Below, in pieces: positions 6,991 to 14,875 of a stretch of DNA of 16,083 nucleotides. The notes under the pieces were generated by a model. The model worked only from the letters and a program-made list of their open reading frames with translations. It was not told the DNA's origin and ran no database searches. The stretch's first letter is position 1. Each line of letters begins with the position of its first letter. Origin of the DNA: Nitrospirota bacterium (GTDB taxonomy: Bacteria > Nitrospirota_A > Leptospirillia > Leptospirillales > Leptospirillaceae); assembly GCA_021838585.1 (NCBI GenBank), contig JAKCDE010000022.1, forward strand, positions 1-16,083, given 5' to 3'. Both the position numbers and the translations under genes were made by a program.

Positions 6991-7030
6991 GAAAAAGGTT
7001 GATGTTAAAAAAATTTTCAGGGGAGTGTTG

Positions 7031-7684
7031 ATGCTCTTTCATGCCGATCGTTCCCAGCGCATTGTTGTCCTTCCGGAGAACCGGTCCTGGAGCGAGCGGA
7101 AAGAGGGCGGGTTTCTCTGCCCGCTCGAGAGCCTCCCCGGGGTGGTGGAGTCGTCCTTTGTGAGGCTTCCCCCGGGGAGCTCCTTGGATCCGGACTCTCG
7201 GGACCTCGAGATTTTCGTTCTTGACGGTCGACTTGAGGTCGGGGGCGGGGTGTGGCCGACCGGAAGCTACCTGCGCATTGCCGGGGAGTCGGGACTTTCG
7301 GTTCTTGCCGGCGAACCGTCGCTCCTCTTTCTGAAGGCGGGGACCTTCCCCGAAGAGGACCGGAAAAGCGCCGGCCTTGAGACGGCGGGAGTGCGCTTCT
7401 CCCCCGGACTGGTTCCCGGCCTCTCCGTTCTTCCCCTCTTCTCGGGAGGAACTGCCAATACTGCCCTGGTCCGGTGGGAGCCGGGAACGGTCTTTCAGCC
7501 CCATCGGCACTTCGGCGGGGAGGAGATTCTGGTGATCTCGGGAACCTTCGAGGATGAGCACGGTTCCTATCCCGCGGGGAGCTGGTACCGGGCACCCCAC
7601 ATGAGCCGCCACCATCCCTTCTCACGGGAGGGGTGCCTGATCTTCGTCAAGACGGGTCATCTGCAGGACGCCAGCGCCGCGTGA
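7031..7684 (+). CDS. ChrR-like double-cupin protein
   Basis: A 217-residue protein of two cupin folds (about 40-105 and 140-210). The second resembles the C-terminal cupin of ChrR-type anti-sigma proteins: PHRH gives His158 and His160, GGEE gives Glu164, and RHHPF gives His194/195, a usual metal-binding set. The first half lacks such residues and is probably structural. The N-terminal zinc-binding anti-sigma domain of true ChrR is absent and no ECF sigma factor gene is adjacent, so an anti-sigma role is not supported; a metal- or small-molecule-binding or enzymatic role is as likely. ATG 7031 is chosen because AGGGGAG (7019-7025) lies five bases upstream and the promoter overlaps the earlier ATG. 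The GGDEF-EAL gene starts 28 bases after its stop, suggesting co-transcription. Confidence 0.75.
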   Translation: MLFHADRSQRIVVLPENRSWSERKEGGFLCPLESLPGVVESSFVRLPPGSSLDPDSRDLEIFVLDGRLEVGGGVWPTGSYLRIAGESGLSVLAGEPSLLFLKAGTFPEEDRKSAGLETAGVRFSPGLVPGLSVLPLFSGGTANTALVRWEPGTVFQPHRHFGGEEILVISGTFEDEHGSYPAGSWYRAPHMSRHHPFSREGCLIFVKTGHLQDASAA

Positions 7685-7712
7685 CGGAGCCGAAACGGAA
7701 GGGGAGGTTTTG

Positions 7713-10700
7713 GTGAACCCCGAGATGACCGATCGCGAAGAGATAACCCGGGCCGTTCTGCATTCCAACCGTCTTCTGGTCCGCTCGGTGGGCGCCCCTC
7801 TCGATGCCACCTTCGAGTCCCTCTGCTCGATTCTCGTGGAGGAGCTTGGGGCCCGCCTGGTGGTCATCAGCCGTCTCGACCTCGAAGACCTCTCCCTGCG
7901 TCCGGTGGCGGCCGAAGGGGCGGCCCGGGAGTATTTTTCGGGCATCGTCCTCTCCGCCTCCAGCGACTCCCCCATGGGGCAGGGGCCGGCAGGACAGGTC
8001 ATGCGGTCGGGTTCTCCCATGGTCGCCAAGCTTCCCGAGTCGCTCCCTCCCATGATGGGGCTCCACGATCGGGTGCGTCGCTTTGACCTGGGGGGAAGCG
8101 CCCTGGCGCCCATCTATACCTCGGAGGGCCTTTGGGGCCTTATCTCCGTCTATCGAAGCTCCCATGCCTCCTTCAGCCCCGACATTCTTCCCCTCCTCCA
8201 GAGCTTTGCCCGGGACATTGGCGACTTCCTTGACCGACGCCGGGAGTTCCAGGAGCTCTCCCTCCGCCGCTCCTTCCAGGAGGCAATCGAGTCCTTTCAG
8301 GCTCGACTTCTTCGGGGCCTTTCGGTGGGGGAGATCCGGTCGGCCCTTCTCGAATGCGTCGTTGACCGGATGGGTTTTCCGGTGGCCTTTCTTGTGGAGG
8401 AAATTCAGGAAGGTGTTCCGTCCCGGACCCCGCATCTCGATGGCTACCGCCTCTCTCACGGGGCCCTCCCCGGGATCCGGGAGGACTTTTCGGACGAGCT
8501 GGTGAGCAAGGTTTTCTCTCAGGCCCTGCTTGAGTCTCCTCTTCCCGGAATTCCTGCGGGGGCGACCTTCCTTTTTGCCCCTTCGGACTCCCCCTTGTGG
8601 TCGCCCATGCTCCGGAAGGTTCTGGCGGATCTCTCCCTGGGGGGCGGCCTCCTTTTTTCCCTTGAAACACTGGAAGATCCCTCCAAAACGGTCTCTCTTC
8701 TGACTGGAGCCCGATCCTCCCATCCCCCCTCCCAGGAGACCGTGGAGCTGCTCTCCCAGCTTGTCAATGGAGCCCGAATGGCAATGGCCCAGAGCCGCGA
8801 CCGGAGCCGGCTGGATCGCTATGCCAGATTCTATCGGGCCATCGGCGCAATCGGGAAGCTTCTGGCACGCCATCCGGCCCCCCAGGAGCTGTACGATGGA
8901 GTCTGTGAGGCCATCACAGAGGCGACGGGGATCGACCTGGCCTTTGTCTCGCTCGTGGAGCCGGGGGACAAGGTCCGGGCGGTCTCGGCCCGGGGAAGAG
9001 CCAGAGATTTCATAGACGGGGCCGTTTTTTCCGTCGACCCCCAGGATCCGGGGCGCTGCCTGATCCACAGCCGGACATTGGGAACGAGTGATGTGGTCGA
9101 GTTTCCCCTTCTGGAGGAGTGGTTGTGTTCCGATGCGGTGCGCGAAGTGGCCCGTCCCTGGCATCTCCGGAACACCCTGACGGTTTCATTTGCCAAGGAT
9201 GGCCACCGCATTGGGGTCCTTGGACTGATCTCCCGTGAGCAGGGGTTCTTTGACAGGACCCTTGTGGGGCTCCTCTCCGGAATTGCCCAGGACATCTCCT
9301 TTTCCCTGGAATTTCTCGATCGCCAGGAGAGGCTCAAGGTCTTGGCCTCCATCGATCCCCTGACCGACCTGCCCAACCGCACGGCCTTTGTGGGGGAGCT
9401 CGGTCGCCTGACATCGAGCCAACCGGATCTCGCCCTTTCTGTGGGGATTCTCGACATCGACGGCTTCAAAAACTGGAACGATGCCTTTGGCCATATCGAA
9501 GGGGACCGACTTCTCCAGTCAATGGCCCGGGAGCTTCCGGGGATCCTTCCGGAAGGGGCCTTCCTGGCCCGGATGGGGGGCGACGAATTCGGGATCTGCC
9601 TTTCCTCTCCCGGATCCATCGATCGCCGGGGCGTGGGGGAGATCTCCCGGAAGATCCTCGCCCTTGCTCTTCGCCTCGACGGGGGACACAATCTGGTCAC
9701 CGTCAGTCTGGGGTGGGCGATCTTTCCTGATGATGCGAAGACTCCTGCGGAGCTTTTGGCCCGGGCCGACGAGTCGCTCTTTGCCGCCAAGTCCTCGGGA
9801 AGGAACCGTTCGACCCTCTTTGGCCCGGAGATTGCCCAGGCCATGGTTTCCCGGGTGGAGACCCGCCGCTCATTTCCCCTGGCACTTGAACGTGGGGAGA
9901 TCCTCTTTTGGCTTCAGCCACAGGTGGATGTGCGGGGTGGCCGGGTCGAAGGGGTCGAGATGCTGGTAAGGTGGAAACGGGAAGAGGGGATGGTCTCCCC
10001 GGGGATCTTCATTCCCGAGGTTGAGCGGGAGCCGGTTCTGATCAGAAAGCTCGGGTGCCATGCCCTGAGCGAAGCGTGCCGGTTGAGGCGCGAGCTCTCG
10101 GCTCCGCTTCCTCCTCTCCGGATCTCCCTGAACATCGGGGCCGGCCATTTCCTTCATCCGGCCTTTCTCGACGATGTCGATGCCGCCCTCCGCGGGGAGG
10201 CGGGGACGGGACTCGTCGTGGAAGTGACCGAAGGCGCCTCTCTCGAAAGCCCCGAGCGGACTGGTCGGATTCGGGAGGAGCTTCGGCGCCGGGGGATTGA
10301 TCTCTCTCTCGACGACTTCGGGACGGGCTTCTCCTCCCTTCATCATGTGGCCGACCTCGTTCCGGATGAAATCAAGCTCGACGGGAGCTTCATGCGAAGC
10401 TTCCGGATGCGGACCAACGCCTTTGCCGTGGTCGGTTCGACCCTTCTTCTGACGGATCTCTCCGGGAGCCGCCTTGTGGGCGAGGGGATCGAGCATCGTT
10501 CCGATGTCGAGCTCTGGCTTCGGATGGGAGGATCCCTGGTTCAGGGGTACTTCTTTGCCAAGCCCATGTCCCTCGAGGACTTCAAGAGCTTTTATGCGCG
10601 CCCGCTTCCCGAGATTGCCCTCCCTCCGGTCTATCCGGTGGAGGAGCTTCCCTTTCTCGAATACGCCTTTCGAACGGCGGGAGAGGCGTCCGGGGATTCC

Positions 10701-10925
10701 GGAGGGCTTCCGGGCTTGTCCTGTCCCCTCGACAGCTGGTTCGAGGTTCGAGGCGTTCATTATTACCACCTTCCCTCCTGGCACGCGGCCCGGGAAGCTC
10801 ATCAGGCCTTCCATCGGGGAGGGGGATTGAAGGGAGCGGCGGAAGTGGCCCCTCTTGAAGCTCCCCTCCAGGCTCTCAGGGAAGAGATGGATGCCTATTT
10901 GCAGGCCCTTCCCCTTCGTCCCTAG
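7713..10925 (+). CDS. GAF-GGDEF-EAL c-di-GMP cyclase/phosphodiesterase with CZB-like tail
   Basis: Cytosolic c-di-GMP protein of 1070 residues (from GTG 7713). Order: GAF about 10-180, degenerate GAF-like 190-330, GAF 370-535, GGDEF 545-705, EAL 715-960, tail 970-1070. The GGDEF keeps DIDGFK and GGDEF (622-626), but the I-site position reads PEGA, so product inhibition through that site is not expected. The EAL signature reads EML (Glu749), and the catalytic set is complete: Asn807, Glu837, Asp867-Asp868 in DDFGTG, Lys888, Glu924 and Gln944, so hydrolysis to pGpG is likely. The tail has C1004, W1009, H1030 and H1034 in a CZB-like pattern. GGGGAGG at 7701-7707 lies five bases before the GTG; the in-frame TTG at 7710 is too close. 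It follows the cupin gene by 28 bases. Net activity cannot be predicted. Confidence 0.93.
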   Translation: MNPEMTDREEITRAVLHSNRLLVRSVGAPLDATFESLCSILVEELGARLVVISRLDLEDLSLRPVAAEGAAREYFSGIVLSASSDSPMGQGPAGQVMRSGSPMVAKLPESLPPMMGLHDRVRRFDLGGSALAPIYTSEGLWGLISVYRSSHASFSPDILPLLQSFARDIGDFLDRRREFQELSLRRSFQEAIESFQARLLRGLSVGEIRSALLECVVDRMGFPVAFLVEEIQEGVPSRTPHLDGYRLSHGALPGIREDFSDELVSKVFSQALLESPLPGIPAGATFLFAPSDSPLWSPMLRKVLADLSLGGGLLFSLETLEDPSKTVSLLTGARSSHPPSQETVELLSQLVNGARMAMAQSRDRSRLDRYARFYRAIGAIGKLLARHPAPQELYDGVCEAITEATGIDLAFVSLVEPGDKVRAVSARGRARDFIDGAVFSVDPQDPGRCLIHSRTLGTSDVVEFPLLEEWLCSDAVREVARPWHLRNTLTVSFAKDGHRIGVLGLISREQGFFDRTLVGLLSGIAQDISFSLEFLDRQERLKVLASIDPLTDLPNRTAFVGELGRLTSSQPDLALSVGILDIDGFKNWNDAFGHIEGDRLLQSMARELPGILPEGAFLARMGGDEFGICLSSPGSIDRRGVGEISRKILALALRLDGGHNLVTVSLGWAIFPDDAKTPAELLARADESLFAAKSSGRNRSTLFGPEIAQAMVSRVETRRSFPLALERGEILFWLQPQVDVRGGRVEGVEMLVRWKREEGMVSPGIFIPEVEREPVLIRKLGCHALSEACRLRRELSAPLPPLRISLNIGAGHFLHPAFLDDVDAALRGEAGTGLVVEVTEGASLESPERTGRIREELRRRGIDLSLDDFGTGFSSLHHVADLVPDEIKLDGSFMRSFRMRTNAFAVVGSTLLLTDLSGSRLVGEGIEHRSDVELWLRMGGSLVQGYFFAKPMSLEDFKSFYARPLPEIALPPVYPVEELPFLEYAFRTAGEASGDSGGLPGLSCPLDSWFEVRGVHYYHLPSWHAAREAHQAFHRGGGLKGAAEVAPLEAPLQALREEMDAYLQALPLRP

Positions 10926-10937
10926 ATCCTCCTCCCT

Positions 10938-10954
10938 CTCCCCGGTCCGGGGAG
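10938..10954. terminator. GC hairpin between convergent genes
   Basis: CTCCCCG (10938-10944) and CGGGGAG (10948-10954) form a perfect 7-bp stem with a three-base loop. It lies in the 36 bases between the stops of the GGDEF-EAL gene and the minus-strand oxidoreductase gene. There is no T-run on either side, so it is either a weak bidirectional terminator or a 3'-end barrier. Confidence 0.5.
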
Positions 10955-10961
10955 CATCCGC

Positions 10962-11702
10962 CTAGGCATATCCGAAAAACAGATCCACCGTCAGCCTCTC
11001 CCGGGGAAATCCGAAGGAGGCCGTCAGGATCTCCGAGAGGGAGTCCACCATGGCCGGGGGTCCCGCCAGATAGAGTCTCGCCTCCATCCCCGTCTGTTCC
11101 AGGATCTCTTCCATCGCCCGCCGAACCAGCTCCTCCCGAGGCCGTCCGCCGGACTTCGGGCTCCGGGTCTCAACCGGAACCCATGTGGCGATCCCCCCTT
11201 CGTCCCACTGTCGACACTCCTCCTGATAGGGGGTCTCTTCGGCGGTCCGGTTGAGAGTCAGAAGAACGGGGGGACGCGACGCTTTTTCTGCAAGGGTGCG
11301 TCCGCATTCCCGAAGCATGCTCCGAAAGGGGGTGATCCCGATCCCTCCGGCCAGGAAGATGAGGGGAAAGGCCCACTCTTCGCCCGAGGGAAGAAGAAAC
11401 TCTCCAAAGGGAGGCGACAGGAAGAATTCATCGCCCGGGCGGGCCCGGACAAGGGCCTCCTTGAAGCGTGAACCCGAGGCTGTCCGGGTGGCGAAGGTGA
11501 CCAGGGGAAGCTCCGACGGGGCGCTGGCGAGGGAGAGCGTTCGTCCCTCCCCGGGAGCGCCTCCCGCGGAGAGAGAGAGGACGGCGGCCTGTCCGGGGGC
11601 GAAGCCATAGGGGAGCCCGGGGAGTTCGAAGGTGGCGGCGAGGGTTTTTTGTGCCACGGTGTCGAGGTGAATCAATCGAACAGGCAGATCGCTGTTTTCC
11701 AT
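10962..11702 (-). CDS. FAD/NAD(P)-binding oxidoreductase, ferredoxin-NADP reductase type
   Basis: A 246-residue soluble flavoprotein that should pass electrons between NAD(P)H and an unknown partner. The N-terminal FAD barrel has RTLSLASAP (54-62), the RxxSxxS flavin motif. The C-terminal nucleotide domain has AGGIGITPF (118-126) and YLAGPPAMV (211-219), and the protein ends in FFGYA, an aromatic close as in FNR-type enzymes. There is no ferredoxin, haem or membrane domain, so its electron partner is encoded elsewhere. ATG 11702 has GGGAGG four bases upstream. It follows the DUF4010 gene by 50 bases on the same strand and is probably the last gene of that operon. Family is clear; physiological role is not. 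Confidence 0.85.
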   Translation of the reverse strand: MENSDLPVRLIHLDTVAQKTLAATFELPGLPYGFAPGQAAVLSLSAGGAPGEGRTLSLASAPSELPLVTFATRTASGSRFKEALVRARPGDEFFLSPPFGEFLLPSGEEWAFPLIFLAGGIGITPFRSMLRECGRTLAEKASRPPVLLTLNRTAEETPYQEECRQWDEGGIATWVPVETRSPKSGGRPREELVRRAMEEILEQTGMEARLYLAGPPAMVDSLSEILTASFGFPRERLTVDLFFGYA

Positions 11703-11752
11703 GGGGCCTCCCGGGAAAGAAGAGTCAGTGGTGGTGCGATCGATTTGTGGTG

Positions 11753-13042
11753 TCAGTCAAGAAATAAGGCATACCCCAGAGAGAGAAGGAAGGCACCGGC
11801 GAGCCAGAAGAGGGCCGGCAGGACCGACCGGCTGCGCGACAGGACCAGGGCATAGAGACCGTTGATGAGGTTGTTGCTTCCTCCCGCCAGGATGATGCTC
11901 CCCTTGATCGTGCCCGCGGTGGCGGCGAAGTGGCTCGAGAGGAGGGAGAGGACAAAGGGAGTGATATCGGTGAACCCCACGGAGACGGCGAGGGCATGAA
12001 GTCCTCCCGACCCGAACCGGGCATTGATGATCCGTGTCAGGGTGGAAAAGAGAAGAAAGGCCATGGCGAAGAGAAAGGCCGTCCGCAGCTCGAGCGGATG
12101 GGCGACGGGCTCCTCGGGGGGGGAGCCCGGGGCTTCGCTTGCGTTTTTTTGGGGGGAAAAGAGGCGCGCTGTGGCAAAGGCCGCGGCAAGCGAAAGAAGA
12201 AAGAGCACCCCGTAGGGAAGGAGAAGGGGCAGGGAGATCTCTCGGGGTCCGAGAAGCAAGACAAGGAGGGCCATGCGGACATACATCATGCTTGAGGCCA
12301 GGATGATGGCCGGGGCGATCTCCGGGGAGGAGTGGATCTTGGCGATGCGGGCAAGAACCACGGTGGCCACCGTGCTGGAGTAGAGGCCTCCCAGCGTTCC
12401 CGTCAGCAGAATCCCACGGTTGGGAAAGAGATAGGTGCGGGCAAGGTAGGAGAGGTAGGAGACGCCCGAGACCATGACCACGGCCAACCAGACCCGGGTA
12501 TAGGTGACGGGGAGAATCTTGCCGATGGGGGTGTCGGGAAGGAAGGGAAGAATGACCCCGGCCATGATAAGGAAGATTGCAAGGGTGACTGCCTCCGAGA
12601 TGGGGACGGAGTCGGAGAGCCGCCGTATCAGGGGGCTCTTGCCGAGAATGAGGAGGATGGCGACCACGAAGACCATCAGAAACCACAGGGGCTCCCTCTG
12701 GGCGACGGGGCCGATGGCATAGGCCAGAAGCGCCATGATATGGGGGATGAGGGAGGGGTTCTCGTTCTGGCGCTTCAAGTAGCTGATCCCCAGGAGCGCT
12801 CCGAGAACGAAAAATCCGGCAATCAGGGTCTTCTCCGAGGGATCGAGAAGGGCCAGGACATATCCCATGATACCGGAGAGGGTCAGCGTCCGGGTGGTGC
12901 CAAATCCCAGGTCCTTTTCCCCGCTCTCCCGCCGAAAGGCGTGAAGCTCCAGTCCGAGGATGAAGCAGAAGAGGAGGGTGAGGGTGAAGCTGGTCAAAAG
13001 CGGAGGAATGGAGGGGGGAAGCGTCACAGGAGGTTGGCCCAT
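11753..13042 (-). CDS. MgtC/SapB-DUF4010 family membrane protein
   Basis: A 429-residue integral membrane protein with about 11-12 hydrophobic helices. The first third resembles the MgtC/SapB module (TLLFCFILGLELHAFR with a following Arg-Glu-rich loop and GTTRTLTLSGIMGY). The rest matches what I know of DUF4010: TYLFPNRGILLTGTLGGLYSSTVATVVLA and a conserved Asn-rich GGSNNLINGLYAL near the C-terminus. A charged, Pro/Glu-rich cytoplasmic linker lies near 300-320. Transport function is presumed but unproven in the family. The ATG lies inside the last codons of the ClC gene (19-base overlap) without a strong ribosome binding site, so translation is probably coupled. An alternative frame over the same span is low-complexity and is not the gene. 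It sits between ClC and the oxidoreductase, suggesting an ion-homeostasis operon. Confidence 0.85.
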   Translation of the reverse strand: MGQPPVTLPPSIPPLLTSFTLTLLFCFILGLELHAFRRESGEKDLGFGTTRTLTLSGIMGYVLALLDPSEKTLIAGFFVLGALLGISYLKRQNENPSLIPHIMALLAYAIGPVAQREPLWFLMVFVVAILLILGKSPLIRRLSDSVPISEAVTLAIFLIMAGVILPFLPDTPIGKILPVTYTRVWLAVVMVSGVSYLSYLARTYLFPNRGILLTGTLGGLYSSTVATVVLARIAKIHSSPEIAPAIILASSMMYVRMALLVLLLGPREISLPLLLPYGVLFLLSLAAAFATARLFSPQKNASEAPGSPPEEPVAHPLELRTAFLFAMAFLLFSTLTRIINARFGSGGLHALAVSVGFTDITPFVLSLLSSHFAATAGTIKGSIILAGGSNNLINGLYALVLSRSRSVLPALFWLAGAFLLSLGYALFLD

Positions 13043-14754
13043 TCACCGGAGAAGACGTCGGTGCGGGTAATGCCGCCCACCAGCCTCCGGGTGTGCTGGT
13101 TGTCGATGACCGGAAGGAACTCCAGGTCCCGCTCGTTCATTCGGGCAATGGCGGTCAGGATCGGATCGTCGACGGTGACCGTGACGACATTGGTGACCAT
13201 GATCTGGCCGACGGTGGTCTCCGCCCACTTCTCCGGCGGGACCCGGTCGAGGTCGTAGAGGGAGATGATCCCGATCAGCTGGAGGCCCGTCGGACCCTCC
13301 TGCGTGACGGGGTAGATCCGGTGGAGATGGCGAAGAACAAAGTGCTCCCGAAACTCGGCCAGTGTCAGGTCTGCGGGGGCGCTGACGATGTTCCTGAGCA
13401 TGGCGTTCCTGACGGGAAGATGGAAACGGTTCGCGAGATGGATGTCCTCCCGGTCCCTCTGATGGGTGGAAATGGAGGTGGTCCCGCTGACCACGTAACT
13501 GACGACCGTGCCGATCAGGCCGGGGATCAGGTAGCCCGAACTGTGGGTGGCCTCGGCAATGAAGACCACGGCTGCGAGAGGGGTCTTGTATCCGGCGGCG
13601 AGGAAGGCGGACATTCCCATGACCACGCCGAAGTCGTAAGGCTCGAGCCCCGCCACCTGGGCGACCACCGATCCGGTGGCGGCCCCGAGGGAGAGAAGGG
13701 GGAAGAAGGATCCGCCGATTCCCCCGGCGGAAAAGGTGAAGATGACGGCGATGGCCTTGAGGAAGAAGAGCTCCAGGGCCATATCGATGGGAACATTCCC
13801 GGTGAGAAGGTGCTGGATGAAGATGTATCCGGGGCCCAGGGGAAGCGCCTCTCCCCAGGCCCGGGTGGCGACATACCCGGTCAGCCCCAGGATCAGGGCT
13901 CCGAGGAAGGGGCGCAGTCCGATCCGGTGGCGCGACCCTTCGGAGAACCATCGTTTGGTCTGTCGGTAGATCCGGATAAAGGCCGCCGTGAGAAAGCCGC
14001 AGACAACGCCGATCACAATGACCGACAGGAAGTCCTTGAAGTGGAACTGGGCCTTGGCGGCCAGCTGGAAGAGGGGAGCCGTTCCCACGAGGCTCACCAT
14101 GACGATGTAGGAGGAGACGCTGGAGATCAGCGTCGGGACCAGGGCGTTGGGGGCGATGTCGGAGCGGTAGGGGACCTGGAGGACGAAGATCGCTCCCGTG
14201 AAAGGGGCCTTGAACATGGCGGAGAGCCCCGCGGCAGCTCCCGCCAGAAGCATGACCCGTTGCTCTTCGTAGGGGATGCGCAGCCAGCTGAAGGTGCGGT
14301 CCACCAGGGAGCTGACGACGCCCCCGATATAGGTGGAGGCCCCTTCGAGACCGGCCGATCCCCCAAATCCCAGGGTGGAAATGTAGGCCGGGATCTTGAA
14401 AAGGGCATTCCTGAGGGGAAGCTTGCCCCGGTACTCGTGGTAGCTCTTGATGATCTCTTCCGTACCTCCGGCATTGTCGACCCGACCCGAAGCGAGAATG
14501 TAGCGGGCGACCAGGACGCCGGCCATGGGGATGAGAATGACGACGAGGTGGTTTTTGAAGGCGGTGTTGTAGAGGGTGAGAAAGAGAAGGCGATAGACAA
14601 CGCGTTCGATGAGGTAGACAAGAAATCCGGTGGTCACCCCGATCAGGACCGAGATGAAGAGCGTCCGCCAGAAGATGTTGAGACGGGTCACATGGCCCAA
14701 GATCTGGCGGGCATTTACCCGGAATCGGCGCCGTATCTGCATGGCGGGGCTCAC
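13024..14754 (-). CDS. ClC-family chloride channel/transporter with CBS pair
   Basis: A 576-residue inner membrane protein. The ClC core spans about 30-430 and two CBS domains follow (about 455-510 and 515-570), which often bind adenine nucleotides. Selectivity-filter signatures: GGSAGLEGA (131-139; usual form GGSAGREGP) keeps the external gating Glu137, and GIGGSFFP (345-352) is intact. At the internal gate position a widely conserved glutamate is Gln193, and the central tyrosine position appears to be Ser429. These changes make a channel-like or altered coupling possible. GTG 14754 is chosen because AGGAG lies three bases upstream; the in-frame ATG at 14742 is an alternative with 15-base spacing. 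It is the first gene of a probable operon with DUF4010 and the oxidoreductase. Cl- exchange could serve acid tolerance, but the ion is inferred. Confidence 0.92.
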   Translation of the reverse strand: MSPAMQIRRRFRVNARQILGHVTRLNIFWRTLFISVLIGVTTGFLVYLIERVVYRLLFLTLYNTAFKNHLVVILIPMAGVLVARYILASGRVDNAGGTEEIIKSYHEYRGKLPLRNALFKIPAYISTLGFGGSAGLEGASTYIGGVVSSLVDRTFSWLRIPYEEQRVMLLAGAAAGLSAMFKAPFTGAIFVLQVPYRSDIAPNALVPTLISSVSSYIVMVSLVGTAPLFQLAAKAQFHFKDFLSVIVIGVVCGFLTAAFIRIYRQTKRWFSEGSRHRIGLRPFLGALILGLTGYVATRAWGEALPLGPGYIFIQHLLTGNVPIDMALELFFLKAIAVIFTFSAGGIGGSFFPLLSLGAATGSVVAQVAGLEPYDFGVVMGMSAFLAAGYKTPLAAVVFIAEATHSSGYLIPGLIGTVVSYVVSGTTSISTHQRDREDIHLANRFHLPVRNAMLRNIVSAPADLTLAEFREHFVLRHLHRIYPVTQEGPTGLQLIGIISLYDLDRVPPEKWAETTVGQIMVTNVVTVTVDDPILTAIARMNERDLEFLPVIDNQHTRRLVGGITRTDVFSGEWANLL

Positions 14755-14812
14755 TGTCTCCTGCCGGTCATGGCTGCCCGGAAAAAAGTCATAAGAATGT
14801 CAACCTGCTCAA

Positions 14813-14841
14813 AGGATAGCGCCGCCGGGACGGGATTGCAA
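14813..14841 (-). promoter_or_regulatory. Candidate promoter of the ClC operon
   Basis: On the minus strand TTGCAA (14841-14836) and TATCCT (14818-14813) are spaced by 17 bases, each with four of six consensus matches. A perfect TTGACA at 14803-14798 lies nearer to the gene but has no -10 at the right distance. The 121 bases between the flavoprotein stop and the ClC start contain no other feature I can support. Confidence 0.3.
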
Positions 14842-14875
14842 AAGGATCTCTCCAAAAGGAGGCAGGTCCTCTTTG

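Noticed and set aside
6989..7030. Longer N-terminus of the cupin from ATG 6989
   Set aside because: This ATG lies within the -10 box of the likely promoter and has no ribosome binding site; ATG 7031 has AGGGGAG.
7647..9164. A 505-codon open frame on - opposite the GAF domains of the GGDEF-EAL gene
   Set aside because: Antisense shadow with Gly/Lys/His-rich low complexity and no recognisable motif.
11757..13046. A second 429-codon frame on - over the DUF4010 gene
   Set aside because: It is rich in Pro, Arg, His and Ser and lacks membrane helices; the frame at 11753-13042 has coherent hydrophobic helices and family motifs.
14338..14364. Loss of the external gating glutamate in the ClC protein
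   Set aside because: At first SAGL looked like a GREGP with Ala at the Glu position, but aligned with the usual GGSAGREGP form the glutamate (Glu137) is present in GLEGA.
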